From the IMG/VR virus record IMGVR_UViG_3300042546_000064, positions 1 to 29,735 of that record: DNA of 29,735 nt; one strand, written 5' to 3'. Shown here in pieces: positions 5,576-12,568 of the stretch. Numbering within the stretch: the stretch's first letter is position 1; each line of letters begins with the position of its first letter. A program made the position numbers and the translations under genes. The notes under the pieces were generated by a model. That model made no database searches. It saw only the letters and a list, made by a program, of their open reading frames with translations, and had not been told where the DNA came from. The DNA is from a virus.

Positions 5576-5862
5576 TTTACTAGTTGTATTTCTATTAATT
5601 TTTTCACTGATTGTGTCAACTCACTAATGTGCTCAGCTAAATGCTTAATCTCTAGCTGTGTCATTTTCTCAATTGAGTCACTTCTAAACCTTGCCTCATT
5701 ATCTACTAGGTCAATCTTACCTTTAAGTTGACTTACATCAGCTATAATCTCTTTCTGTTCATTTACTACAGCCTTAATGTCACTATGTACATTCTTTAAA
5801 AAGTAACCTATTCCTGATAGTAGGATAGTTATTATAGTAAATGCTATCTCGTTGAATCCCAT
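5572..5862 (-). CDS. Membrane-anchored coiled-coil protein of the lysis cluster
   Basis: A 96-residue protein from ATG 5862, which overlaps the previous stop by one base (TGATG); a GTG at 5865 is less likely. Residues 6-23 form one transmembrane helix (AFTIITILLSGIGYFLKN). The rest is a long heptad-like helix (KAVVNEQKEIIADVSQLKGKI onwards). The layout, anchor plus coiled coil next to a holin, recalls phage XhlA-type or spanin-like accessories, though XhlA has its anchor at the C-terminus. Confidence 0.65.
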   Translation of the reverse strand: MGFNEIAFTIITILLSGIGYFLKNVHSDIKAVVNEQKEIIADVSQLKGKIDLVDNEARFRSDSIEKMTQLEIKHLAEHISELTQSVKKLIEIQLVK

Positions 5863-6428
5863 CACAAAATAAGTATTGAATTGTTATAACCATTCTCTCT
5901 CATACCTCCACATGGGCATCCACTATGACATTGACCGACACAATTGCATGAACAAGCATCAATCATAGGTCTAAGGTCAGTATCTCTGTTAGTAGGATCT
6001 GTGAAACCAGGATAAAGGTCTTTATTAGCTATAAGATATCTGATTAATCTCTGCTCATAAAATGATGCCTTCTGTGCGTAGTGCTCCATTCCAAATGCTA
6101 CCTCACTTCTGCTCACAGATGATGAGAAGTCACCAAATTGAGTCTGCAGTCCTTTGTTCTTTAACTGATAAGTCAATCCAAAGATAGCATCTTCTGCACT
6201 TCTCCATGCAATTACTGGCTGTATAAAGGTAACAAGTATCTCCTCATCATTGGTAAGAGTCTGAGCATTGTATGCAGCAAGTAAATAGTTGTAGTAAGTA
6301 GTGCCTAAGATAGGCATCACTCTAAGCTGTGCCTGAGTAGCTATGTATGGAGTAACATCAGTCACATCTACATTCGCTGTGATAGGTGTATTAACCTTAA
6401 GGTAAGTCTCTGTTATAAAATAGATCAT
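5862..6428 (-). CDS. Head-tail connector-like protein with Cys-rich tail
   Basis: 188 residues. The helical body with the segment FIQPVIAWRSAEDAIFGLTYQLKNKG resembles adaptor/connector proteins found after the portal in Bacteroidota phages (DUF6712-like in my memory). The C-terminus departs from that: residues 159-173 hold six cysteines (DACSCNCVGQCHSGCPCGG), a possible metal or disulphide cluster. ATGA overlap with the portal gene supports a joint head-completion role. Function is inferred from position and overall form. Confidence 0.6.
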   Translation of the reverse strand: MIYFITETYLKVNTPITANVDVTDVTPYIATQAQLRVMPILGTTYYNYLLAAYNAQTLTNDEEILVTFIQPVIAWRSAEDAIFGLTYQLKNKGLQTQFGDFSSSVSRSEVAFGMEHYAQKASFYEQRLIRYLIANKDLYPGFTDPTNRDTDLRPMIDACSCNCVGQCHSGCPCGGMRENGYNNSILIL

Positions 6429-7735
6429 AGTGTTGGTGTTTCAGTTGGCATTACGTCACCACCTTCTATAGGGGGTAAAGATGCAAGAGCTCTCACTTCA
6501 TTTGGAGTCATTGCACTAAGTACTTTTGTAGCCACCAATGGTGATAGTGAGTTAATTGCATCAGCTGTTTTACTAGCATCACCTTCAATCTCCACAATTG
6601 TCTCATTGATAATTTGAAAGTTGTTGATTGTGTATTCACCTGGTATCTTAGCGATCTCTAAAAGCTCATTAACTATCTCCTCAACTTGAGTTCTTAATGG
6701 CATTACTACATTCTTTTCAAAGATGACATAGGCTTGTTTAATATCAGCTCCACCACCTAATGAGCCAGTAGTGCGAACACCCATAAGTATAGGGTCAATG
6801 GTGTGAGCAAAACAAATCTGTTCAGTATTCAATGCTGATGCCTCATGGAACAGCTTATCATTGCCATTAGTAGGTAGTGATTCAATCTTTGGCAATTGGT
6901 CCGCTGAGTTAGCAAAGAATGCTACAGCCTTACCAGCATTAGCTGCACCTTTCAACCTATCAATTGTGTGCTTGATCATTGACTTCTCCTCTTCTGACTG
7001 TGGTCTCTTAGGAAACATCATAGCAAATGAAGGAAAGACACTATTTTGAATGTTACTCTTTGCAAAGTAGCTCAACTCACCACTAAGGAAAGCAAAATTT
7101 AGAGCACTAGTGTACTGTGGTAATGGATACCATTCTTGTCCTAGTGTCATAATCTCATAGACATACAACTGCTCTAGGTCTGAGTTAGTAGGATGGTATT
7201 TTTTTATAGATGTCACGTCAATTCTAGCTGACCAGTCATCACATAAAAAGTAAGTGACTTTATCTCTAGCAATTCTGACCTTCTCAGGTGATACATTGTA
7301 TATCTTATAAAGCTCTCTCTTAGCATTGTAGCACAATTTAAAGTAAACTCTGTGATGTACAGTCAACTGCTGAGCTATTGCTCTTTCTACTTTACCTAAC
7401 TTAATTTTCTTCTCAAAGGTGTATAGCTTTAACTTGTCCTCATTGGTCATTCCTTCACTCTTAAGAGTGTAGCCACCACCTACTGCTGAGTTGGTTTTAA
7501 AGTCCACTATTGCACCATGTAGAGGTGATGTGTAGTAGAGCTGATTAAGGAGCTCAGGAAATAAATTGTCCGAATTGAATGGAATGTAGCCAGCCACCTG
7601 GTGTCTACCATTGACATAAGGTAGTGACAAGTTAGCATCACCTACTCTACCAAATGGTGTACTGAAAGACTGATAGCCTTCTGTTATTTCTATACCTTTA
7701 GGCTTCTCGCCTATAAATCTACTATACCAAGCCAT
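6425..7735 (-). CDS. Portal protein
   Basis: A 436-residue protein with portal hallmarks: the early segment NQLYYTSPLHGAIVDFKTN (neighbourhood of the clip/wing start), a long central alpha/beta region, and the late segment ILMGVRTTGSLGGGADIKQAYVIFEKNVVMPLRTQVEEIVN typical of HK97/SPP1-like portals. It would form the dodecameric DNA channel at one capsid vertex. Length is usual for the family. Its place after the capsid and tail tube rather than beside terminase is unusual. Start overlaps the preceding stop (TAATG). Confidence 0.88.
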   Translation of the reverse strand: MAWYSRFIGEKPKGIEITEGYQSFSTPFGRVGDANLSLPYVNGRHQVAGYIPFNSDNLFPELLNQLYYTSPLHGAIVDFKTNSAVGGGYTLKSEGMTNEDKLKLYTFEKKIKLGKVERAIAQQLTVHHRVYFKLCYNAKRELYKIYNVSPEKVRIARDKVTYFLCDDWSARIDVTSIKKYHPTNSDLEQLYVYEIMTLGQEWYPLPQYTSALNFAFLSGELSYFAKSNIQNSVFPSFAMMFPKRPQSEEEKSMIKHTIDRLKGAANAGKAVAFFANSADQLPKIESLPTNGNDKLFHEASALNTEQICFAHTIDPILMGVRTTGSLGGGADIKQAYVIFEKNVVMPLRTQVEEIVNELLEIAKIPGEYTINNFQIINETIVEIEGDASKTADAINSLSPLVATKVLSAMTPNEVRALASLPPIEGGDVMPTETPTL

Positions 7736-8070
7736 TAGTCATAAATTGAGTTAATAATTGCACCAGCTACTACCATTCTACCCTCTTCAATCATATTCAA
7801 TCCAATTGGATTAAGTGTCGGTGTAGAGCTTTCATAGACCTTATATCTATACTGACCTTTAATAAAGTCAATATCTATAGGATCAGTGATAGTAAATAGG
7901 TTAAATCTTGAGGGCCACAATGAAGTGTCAACACCTTGCCAGTATATTGGGTTAGATGTTGTGTTAAACTCATCCTCAAACTCAAATAAATAGTAAGCAT
8001 TTGATAGTGTTGTGACCTCAGTTAAGGTCAGCACAAAGCTATTGGTTGAGTCTTTCTCAAGATAAATCAT
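7735..8070 (-). CDS. Hypothetical virion protein upstream of portal
   Basis: 111 residues from ATG 8070 (MIYLEKDSTNSFVLTLTE). A longer frame to 8127 would start inside the terminator at 8102-8130, and the late promoter element abuts 8070, so 8070 is chosen. The sequence is beta-rich (YYLFEFEDEF, YRYKVYES) and may be an Ig-like or connector domain. It overlaps the portal start (TAATG). Not recognised as a named family. Confidence 0.75.
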   Translation of the reverse strand: MIYLEKDSTNSFVLTLTEVTTLSNAYYLFEFEDEFNTTSNPIYWQGVDTSLWPSRFNLFTITDPIDIDFIKGQYRYKVYESSTPTLNPIGLNMIEEGRMVVAGAIINSIYD

Positions 8071-8100
8071 ACCTATATTGTACGATGTGAAAATTTTAAT
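8071..8100 (-). promoter_or_regulatory. Late promoter element TACAATATAGGT (portal/lysis unit)
   Basis: The core TACAATATAGGT occupies 8082-8071 and abuts the ATG at 8070. The element follows directly on the terminator 8102-8130, where a new promoter is needed. A weak upstream box (ATTAAA) sits 18 bases before the core. If TACAAT is the -10 hexamer, +1 falls on the A of ATG, giving a leaderless mRNA. Confidence 0.65.
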
Positions 8101-8101
8101 T

Positions 8102-8130
8102 AAAAAAAAAGCCTTACATTTCTGCAAGGC
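8102..8130 (-). terminator. Strong terminator after the tail tube gene
   Basis: On the minus strand an 8-bp stem (GCCTTGCA/TGTAAGGC, one wobble) with a GAAA tetraloop, followed by nine T residues. It lies 25 bases after the tail-tube stop. Confidence 0.9.
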
Positions 8131-8155
8131 CTCTTTATCTATGGAGAAGAATAGA

Positions 8156-8692
8156 TTATGGAGCTGGTGTAATTAGAGTATTTACAACATCAGGATTAAC
8201 TTGATAAGCTAAAAACTCATTTTCCGCAAGTAGAGTAATTGAATACTTAGAACCATCAGCTCTAGCTGTTCCTGAGCCTTCACCAGTAGCAGTCAACTGC
8301 AAGTATGGGAAAAACCAGTACAAGCCATTAGCATCTTGAACAATACCACTTAAGTACTGCTGACCTGAGCCTAACACCTTGATAGCACTAGACTTAACTG
8401 ACTCACGTCTGTGAAACATCAAGTTAATAGTCTGAGTCACAAATGAAGATCCGTTGATTAAGTCAATGTTTGACTCTTCAGTGTAGCTTGAAGTGTTACG
8501 TCTGAATTCAAACTCAATAAATGGATCAGCTCCACCTACTAAGTCTAAAACTTTGATTAAGTAATCATCAGTTGGTTCTAGTTCCAAAGATGTCATATCA
8601 ACATTATCTTGTTGATTGACATAAAATTTATAAATACCACCAGTGTTGTTATCACAACTCTTAAGGATGGTTTGAAGTGCATCACATGCCAT
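8156..8692 (-). CDS. Probable major tail tube protein
   Basis: A 178-residue beta-rich protein with a small N-terminal Cys pair (MACDALQTILKSC). Its C-terminal strand pattern GSKYSITLLAENEFLAYQV is like the final strands of Bacteroidota phage tail tube proteins. It is expressed between two terminators straight after the capsid gene, as expected for a high-copy structural protein. Alternative: another abundant head-tail protein. Family placement is from pattern and context. Confidence 0.55.
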   Translation of the reverse strand: MACDALQTILKSCDNNTGGIYKFYVNQQDNVDMTSLELEPTDDYLIKVLDLVGGADPFIEFEFRRNTSSYTEESNIDLINGSSFVTQTINLMFHRRESVKSSAIKVLGSGQQYLSGIVQDANGLYWFFPYLQLTATGEGSGTARADGSKYSITLLAENEFLAYQVNPDVVNTLITPAP

Positions 8693-8712
8693 GTCTTTTT
8701 ATGTTTTAAAGG

Positions 8713-8742
8713 TTAAAAATAGGGGAGTACTTACTACTCCCC
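8713..8742 (-). terminator. Terminator after the major capsid gene
   Basis: Perfect 8-bp stem GGGGAGTA/TACTCCCC with a 5-base loop, then TATTTTTAA on the minus strand. It lies 13 bases after the capsid stop and before the tail tube gene, where no promoter is evident. It is probably leaky and lowers expression of the next gene. Confidence 0.8.
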
Positions 8743-8754
8743 TTGTATTAATGT

Positions 8755-9690
8755 CTAGTCAAAACATACATTGTATACAACAATCTCTGCTGGGTTTGTG
8801 TAGTGGAAACCAGCTTTCAAGTTAGCACGAGTTCTTAAGTAAGGCTCAGCTACAGTGTCAGATAAATTTACAGCTCTCAATGCTTTTGAGTCACCTTCAG
8901 CATCAAATGCGTATACTAGGTTGTTTTTCAATGTCAATACAATAGTGTTGTCAGGCATACCTTCACAAACTACTACATTGATTCCTAAGAATGTCAAGCC
9001 TAATGGTAATGTCACATAAGTTTGTGTGTTACCTTGTGCTGCTTTCAACTCATAAGCATTAGCTACATTTGTTGATACATACAATCTTAATTCTGATTTT
9101 TTACGTACAATAGATGCTGGTGCAGCGTTAACTACAGCCTCTAATACTGTCAATACATTTGATGTAGAGATAGCTCCTGAGTATAAACCAGCTGCTAAGC
9201 CTTCATCACCACATAATTGAACTAAATAACCATTACACAAAGATAATAATGGATCTAAAGATGTTGTGTCACCTTGCCATCTTAACAACTCTAAGTCTTG
9301 ACCAATAACATTAGCCATTTCATTCCAGTAGTAAGACATGAAAGATGCAACTGTAAAGTCACCATTTGAGCCTTGAGACATTTGCAAAGCTAAGAAAGAC
9401 TGCTCTAAGTCAAATTGACAAAGTTGAGCCATAGCTGATAAAGGACATACATCAATGTCAATTGCATCTAATGAGTCAGTAGGAGCATTGAAGTTACAAG
9501 TAGATGCTTGTAATAAGTTACCAAAAGTTACATTAGCTAACTTAGTTTTGCTTTTGATACCTGGTAAAGTTCTAAAGTTGTTAGCAATGTCAGGACTTGA
9601 TAAGTATGCTTTAGAATAAAACTCATCAGGGTTTGCACACAAAAGTGCATTTGTTTCGATGTCTAGGTCGAATTTAAGGTTACGTGTCAT
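8755..9690 (-). CDS. Major capsid protein (HK97-fold, probable)
   Basis: A 311-residue protein following the protease/scaffold gene by one base and followed by a terminator, the usual setting of the shell protein. Features fit an HK97-like subunit: a polar N-arm, a long spine-helix region (LCQFDLEQSFLALQMSQG to NEMANVIGQDLELLRWQGD), and a P-domain/A-domain end (ELRLYVSTNVANAYEL, LTFLGINVVVCEGMPDNTIVLT, YLRTRANLKAGFHYTNPAEIVVYN). The FLGI-V-V and M-D-N-T-I-V-L pattern is common in these proteins. The start region is A-rich, with no Shine-Dalgarno. Confidence 0.85.
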   Translation of the reverse strand: MTRNLKFDLDIETNALLCANPDEFYSKAYLSSPDIANNFRTLPGIKSKTKLANVTFGNLLQASTCNFNAPTDSLDAIDIDVCPLSAMAQLCQFDLEQSFLALQMSQGSNGDFTVASFMSYYWNEMANVIGQDLELLRWQGDTTSLDPLLSLCNGYLVQLCGDEGLAAGLYSGAISTSNVLTVLEAVVNAAPASIVRKKSELRLYVSTNVANAYELKAAQGNTQTYVTLPLGLTFLGINVVVCEGMPDNTIVLTLKNNLVYAFDAEGDSKALRAVNLSDTVAEPYLRTRANLKAGFHYTNPAEIVVYNVCFD

Positions 9691-9691
9691 T

Positions 9692-10654
9692 TTATTTTGA
9701 TTTTGAAAATTTTACAAATTCTTTAAACTTTTCGTGTGCAGTTAATGCAACACTAGCTACTTCTTCTTCAGTCTCAACTGCTATAGATTCTTCAATCTGA
9801 TTTTTTAAACCAGCAATCATTGAAATAACTGAATTCATGTGCTCCTCTAATAAAGGTCTCACAATAGCAATAATAGCCTCAGCATCTACAGCTGGATCAA
9901 TAGCCATAGCTACTTCTTCTGTTTCAGCTTCTTCTGTAGCTTGAGCCTCAGCATCAGCTACTTCTTCTTCTTCCACAGCTGGATCTACTGATAACTCAGC
10001 CTCCATCTCTGTAGGTACATCTTTAATCTCAATAACTTCTCCGTCTTTTACAACATAGATTTTATCCTCGATTAGATGTTCTCCATCAGGTAATTTCATA
10101 GTATTTAATTTTAATTGTTCCGATAATTTCATACCTAAAAAGCCTTCTATAGAGTAACCAACCTGACCTGACTCTACAAGCTCATCATAGTAAGCTCTGT
10201 CTGTCACTTGACTTGTTAACATCAATGTGCCTTTAGGTACATCAATGCCATAAGTAGTGAATGCTTTGTCAGTCTTTGGACTATCTACTATCCAAGCCTC
10301 TAGGATGTAAGCTGGTACCTTTTCAGTTGCATCATGTTCTAAGTTAAAGATGTCTTTATTCTTTAGATTCTGCATGAACTTAGAATGTATCTGCTCAATC
10401 ACCTCAGCTGAGAATTGAACGTCATACTCTTCATCTGTATCCTCATCCATTCTATAGATTTTCATAGGTATCATTGATGGTGCAACTATTCTCATTTTTA
10501 CATCATCTTTGAATGCCATAGCTACATGAGAATTGAAAGCCATACCTTTAACCTTTATTGCTGGTTTAGATGTAAATGCAATCATTTCTATGCCTAAGTT
10601 TTCACCATCAGCATACTCATCCTCAATTGTTATCTTATAGACTGGTCTATCCAT
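9692..10654 (-). CDS. Prohead protease fused to scaffold (XkdF-like)
   Basis: A 320-residue protein. Residues 60-175 match the XkdF-type phage serine protease: FNLEHDATEK (H107), LEAWIVDSPKTDKA (119-131), a GTLMLTSQV strand, and GYSIEGF (S168), the probable catalytic Ser. Residues 215-290 are highly acidic (runs of E, A, V) with a final helical segment, as in a scaffold or delta domain. It would chaperone capsid assembly and then cut it away. No separate scaffold gene is present. Preceded by the late promoter element; divergent from the plus-strand chaperones. Confidence 0.82.
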   Translation of the reverse strand: MDRPVYKITIEDEYADGENLGIEMIAFTSKPAIKVKGMAFNSHVAMAFKDDVKMRIVAPSMIPMKIYRMDEDTDEEYDVQFSAEVIEQIHSKFMQNLKNKDIFNLEHDATEKVPAYILEAWIVDSPKTDKAFTTYGIDVPKGTLMLTSQVTDRAYYDELVESGQVGYSIEGFLGMKLSEQLKLNTMKLPDGEHLIEDKIYVVKDGEVIEIKDVPTEMEAELSVDPAVEEEEVADAEAQATEEAETEEVAMAIDPAVDAEAIIAIVRPLLEEHMNSVISMIAGLKNQIEESIAVETEEEVASVALTAHEKFKEFVKFSKSK

Positions 10655-10682
10655 GCCTATATTGTAAAAGTTGTTATATTTG
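10653..10682 (+). promoter_or_regulatory. Possible promoter for the plus-strand chaperone pair
   Basis: TATATTTG at 10675-10682 on the plus strand, 16 bases before the ATG at 10699. The -33 position holds ATG (10653-10655) with a 19-bp spacer instead of TTG, so the match is partial. It overlaps the minus-strand late element at 10655-10666, so the two directions may interfere. Confidence 0.45.
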
Positions 10683-10684
10683 TT
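10655..10684 (-). promoter_or_regulatory. Late promoter element TACAATATAGGC (protease/capsid unit)
   Basis: Core TACAATATAGGC at 10666-10655 directly abuts the ATG at 10654. The upstream box AACAAA begins 18 bases before the core, the same as at 23112-23141. No other promoter is visible for the capsid unit. Confidence 0.65.
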
Positions 10685-10698
10685 AAAAATTAAAATCT

Positions 10699-11244
10699 AT
10701 GGTAACAATATTAGGCATTGAAGTACCTAACCAATTGAATGAGTTAACGGTACAGCAATTTGAAACAATCACCACTATCCATGCTAATCCTGAGCTAGAT
10801 GCTATTGACAAGCATTTACAAGTGTTTGAATTCTTAGGAGTACCAACTATTGAATGGGACAATGTAGAGATTGAAGAGTTTAAAGAAATTGTAAGAAATT
10901 TCAATGACATTCAATCAAAGCCTGAGCTAGTGAACACATTAGAATTAGATGGCTACACTTATACTGCATTTGAGGACCAGTTCAAACTATCAGTAAAAGA
11001 TACTAAGCATATTGAGAAGATTATGCACTCCAAACATAAAGGATACATCTCTGAGTTATTAGCTGTTTTATTCAAACGTACTGACTTGACTAAGGCTGAG
11101 CACTATGTAGATGCACACATCAAGCTGAAAGCTAAGTTAATCAGAGAATTGAAAGCTGAACTAGCAGTACCATACCTGGTAGAGATTGGTCAGAAGTTAT
11201 CTAAACAAATGCCAAAGGATGTACCTACCGAAATCATGGAATGA
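10699..11244 (+). CDS. Tail assembly chaperone-like protein 1
   Basis: 181 residues, soluble and acidic. Architecture: ELTVQQFETITTI (N-terminal helix), FEFLGVPTIEWDNVEIEEFKEIVRNF, a central LELDGYTYTAFED strand pair, then a helical SELLAVLFKR end. The same order recurs in the next gene, so the two are paralogues. Proteins of this form sit before tape measure genes in other phages as assembly chaperones; here they are on the opposite strand from all other genes. Function is inferred. Start chosen at the first ATG, 16 bases after a TATATTTG box. Confidence 0.55.
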   Translation: MVTILGIEVPNQLNELTVQQFETITTIHANPELDAIDKHLQVFEFLGVPTIEWDNVEIEEFKEIVRNFNDIQSKPELVNTLELDGYTYTAFEDQFKLSVKDTKHIEKIMHSKHKGYISELLAVLFKRTDLTKAEHYVDAHIKLKAKLIRELKAELAVPYLVEIGQKLSKQMPKDVPTEIME

Positions 11245-11950
11245 GATTGATGTATTCCAATACAAAGAAGTAAGAGATTTATATAGCATTCAAGAAGTAT
11301 TCAATAGAGAGATTGAAATACTCGCTGCACTAGGTGACATTAACTCTGAGGATATTGAAGACTTAGATATTGAAGATGTCACTGTGATGCTGGCTGATAT
11401 CAAGTACATTAACTCAGAGCCATCTAAGAACTTTAAAAGACAGCTTGATGGCTATCACTATAAACCACTAGATAAGTTAACCATTGGTGAGTATATTGAC
11501 CTTGAGTTCTATTTCTCAAAAGACTACAATAAGCACATTGGTCACATTGCATCTATTCTTTATAGACAAAAGTCAGTCAATGAGTGGGGTGTGACTATCT
11601 ATGAGCCGTATGCATTCAGTCCAAGAGATAGACATGAGCTATTTGATGAGTATAAAATCAATGACATCTATGGAATTATTCCTGAGTTTATATCTTTCAG
11701 AGAAAACTTCATGGATACCTATGGTAATTTATTTCATGACAATACTGCTGATGATGATGATGATGAAAGACCTACCAACTCTCAAGAGTCTAAGGACTTA
11801 CAGCTTAAAAAGAGTGAAATCAAATGGGGATGGGAGAGACTAATCTACTCCCTATGCAATGAAGACCTAACTAAGTTTGAAGAGGTCACTAACTTACCAC
11901 TTATCATGACCTTCAATATGTTAGCAATGAAGAAAGAGTTAAACATCTAA
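11219..11950 (+). CDS. Tail assembly chaperone-like protein 2
   Basis: 243 residues from ATG 11219 (MYLPKSWNEIDVFQYKEV); an upstream TTG at 11186 is less likely. It overlaps gene 1 by 26 nt in the +1 frame. It shares its pattern with gene 1 (WNEIDVFQYKEVRDL, FKRQLDGYHYKPLDKLTIGEY, HIGHIASILYRQ). A patch of five Asp (ADDDDDE) separates the conserved part from a C-terminal helical domain ending TFNMLAMKKELNI. A frameshifted gpG/gpGT-type product is possible but no clear slippery heptamer is seen. Its end overlaps the convergent 11939 gene by 12 nt. Confidence 0.55.
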   Translation: MYLPKSWNEIDVFQYKEVRDLYSIQEVFNREIEILAALGDINSEDIEDLDIEDVTVMLADIKYINSEPSKNFKRQLDGYHYKPLDKLTIGEYIDLEFYFSKDYNKHIGHIASILYRQKSVNEWGVTIYEPYAFSPRDRHELFDEYKINDIYGIIPEFISFRENFMDTYGNLFHDNTADDDDDERPTNSQESKDLQLKKSEIKWGWERLIYSLCNEDLTKFEEVTNLPLIMTFNMLAMKKELNI

Positions 11951-12388
11951 TGGGTAGCCTACTTTAAATCCTTCAGGTGGATCAAGAGCCTCAAATGTGT
12001 ATGTGATTCTTTGATTCTTCTCAAGTATCTCAGCTACCTTAAGCATAGGATAACGCTTTGTTAACCATTCTGTGTACTGAGAGTATATTTCTGCTGTGAT
12101 TCCTGAGTTATTAAGCTCATTTGTGAACTGATTGACATAGTCTCTAGGTGTAATGACTCCACCATTCCATAAGAAAGCACCATTATTCAAGAAGATAAAA
12201 TAGTACATAGCCACTATCTGTATTTCTAACTTTTCAAAGCTGGTGATTTTAGCATTGATTCTGATAGATTCTACCAATGTACCTTGACCATCTACTATAT
12301 CATTTCTAAGTATCCTCTTAAGGATATTAGCCATCCTTCTCCTAGTCTTATAGAGCACATTAAACTCTCCGTTGTTAGCGTATGCCAT
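11939..12388 (-). CDS. Hypothetical late protein, possible neck/tail-completion factor
   Basis: 149 residues with a basic helical N-terminus (YKTRRRMANILKRILRN), then GTLVESIRINAKITSFEKLEIQIVAMYYFIFLNNGAFLW. The G-T-L-x-x-S-I...Y-x-x-F-x-x-N-G layout recalls HK97 gp10-like head-tail proteins. The C-terminus ends in GYPLDV. Assignment is weak. ATG overlaps the previous stop (TAATG). It is the last gene of the fibre unit and converges on the plus-strand chaperones with no terminator between them. Confidence 0.55.
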   Translation of the reverse strand: MAYANNGEFNVLYKTRRRMANILKRILRNDIVDGQGTLVESIRINAKITSFEKLEIQIVAMYYFIFLNNGAFLWNGGVITPRDYVNQFTNELNNSGITAEIYSQYTEWLTKRYPMLKVAEILEKNQRITYTFEALDPPEGFKVGYPLDV

Positions 12389-12564
12389 TAGATATAAAAT
12401 TGTTTAGTTTCAAAATTATAATAAATATCTTTTTGCTCAGGATTTTCAATTGTATACATTTCAGTAATTGCAACTTGACCATCTATAACAATGTCATCTT
12501 TCTTGCAAAACAAAACAAGCCCACTTTCTTTGTCAATTATTGTATATTGGTTTTCTCTTTCCAT
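12388..12564 (-). CDS. Small protein after the tail fibre
   Basis: 58 residues from ATG 12564 (MERENQYTIIDKESG); a longer frame reaches 12624 but would run inside the fibre gene. It is beta-rich: YTIIDKESGLVLFCKKDD, VAITEMYTIENPE, YYNFETKQFYI. Proteins of this pattern often sit right after fibre genes in Bacteroidota phages, possibly as fibre chaperones; function unknown. It starts four bases after the fibre stop. Confidence 0.65.
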   Translation of the reverse strand: MERENQYTIIDKESGLVLFCKKDDIVIDGQVAITEMYTIENPEQKDIYYNFETKQFYI

Positions 12565-12568
12565 AATC

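Noticed and set aside
8071-8082. TACAATATAGGT as a Shine-Dalgarno variant
   Set aside because: The AGG is one or two bases from the ATG, too close to pair usefully, and the copy at 23112-23123 is 15 bases from its start codon.
8071-8127. Longer start (8127) for the gene before the portal
   Set aside because: It would put the first 19 codons inside a strong terminator hairpin and across the late promoter element.
10683-10910. Minus-strand 75-codon ORF over the first chaperone-like gene
   Set aside because: Serine/leucine-rich antisense shadow; the plus-strand frame has a promoter box and a paralogue.
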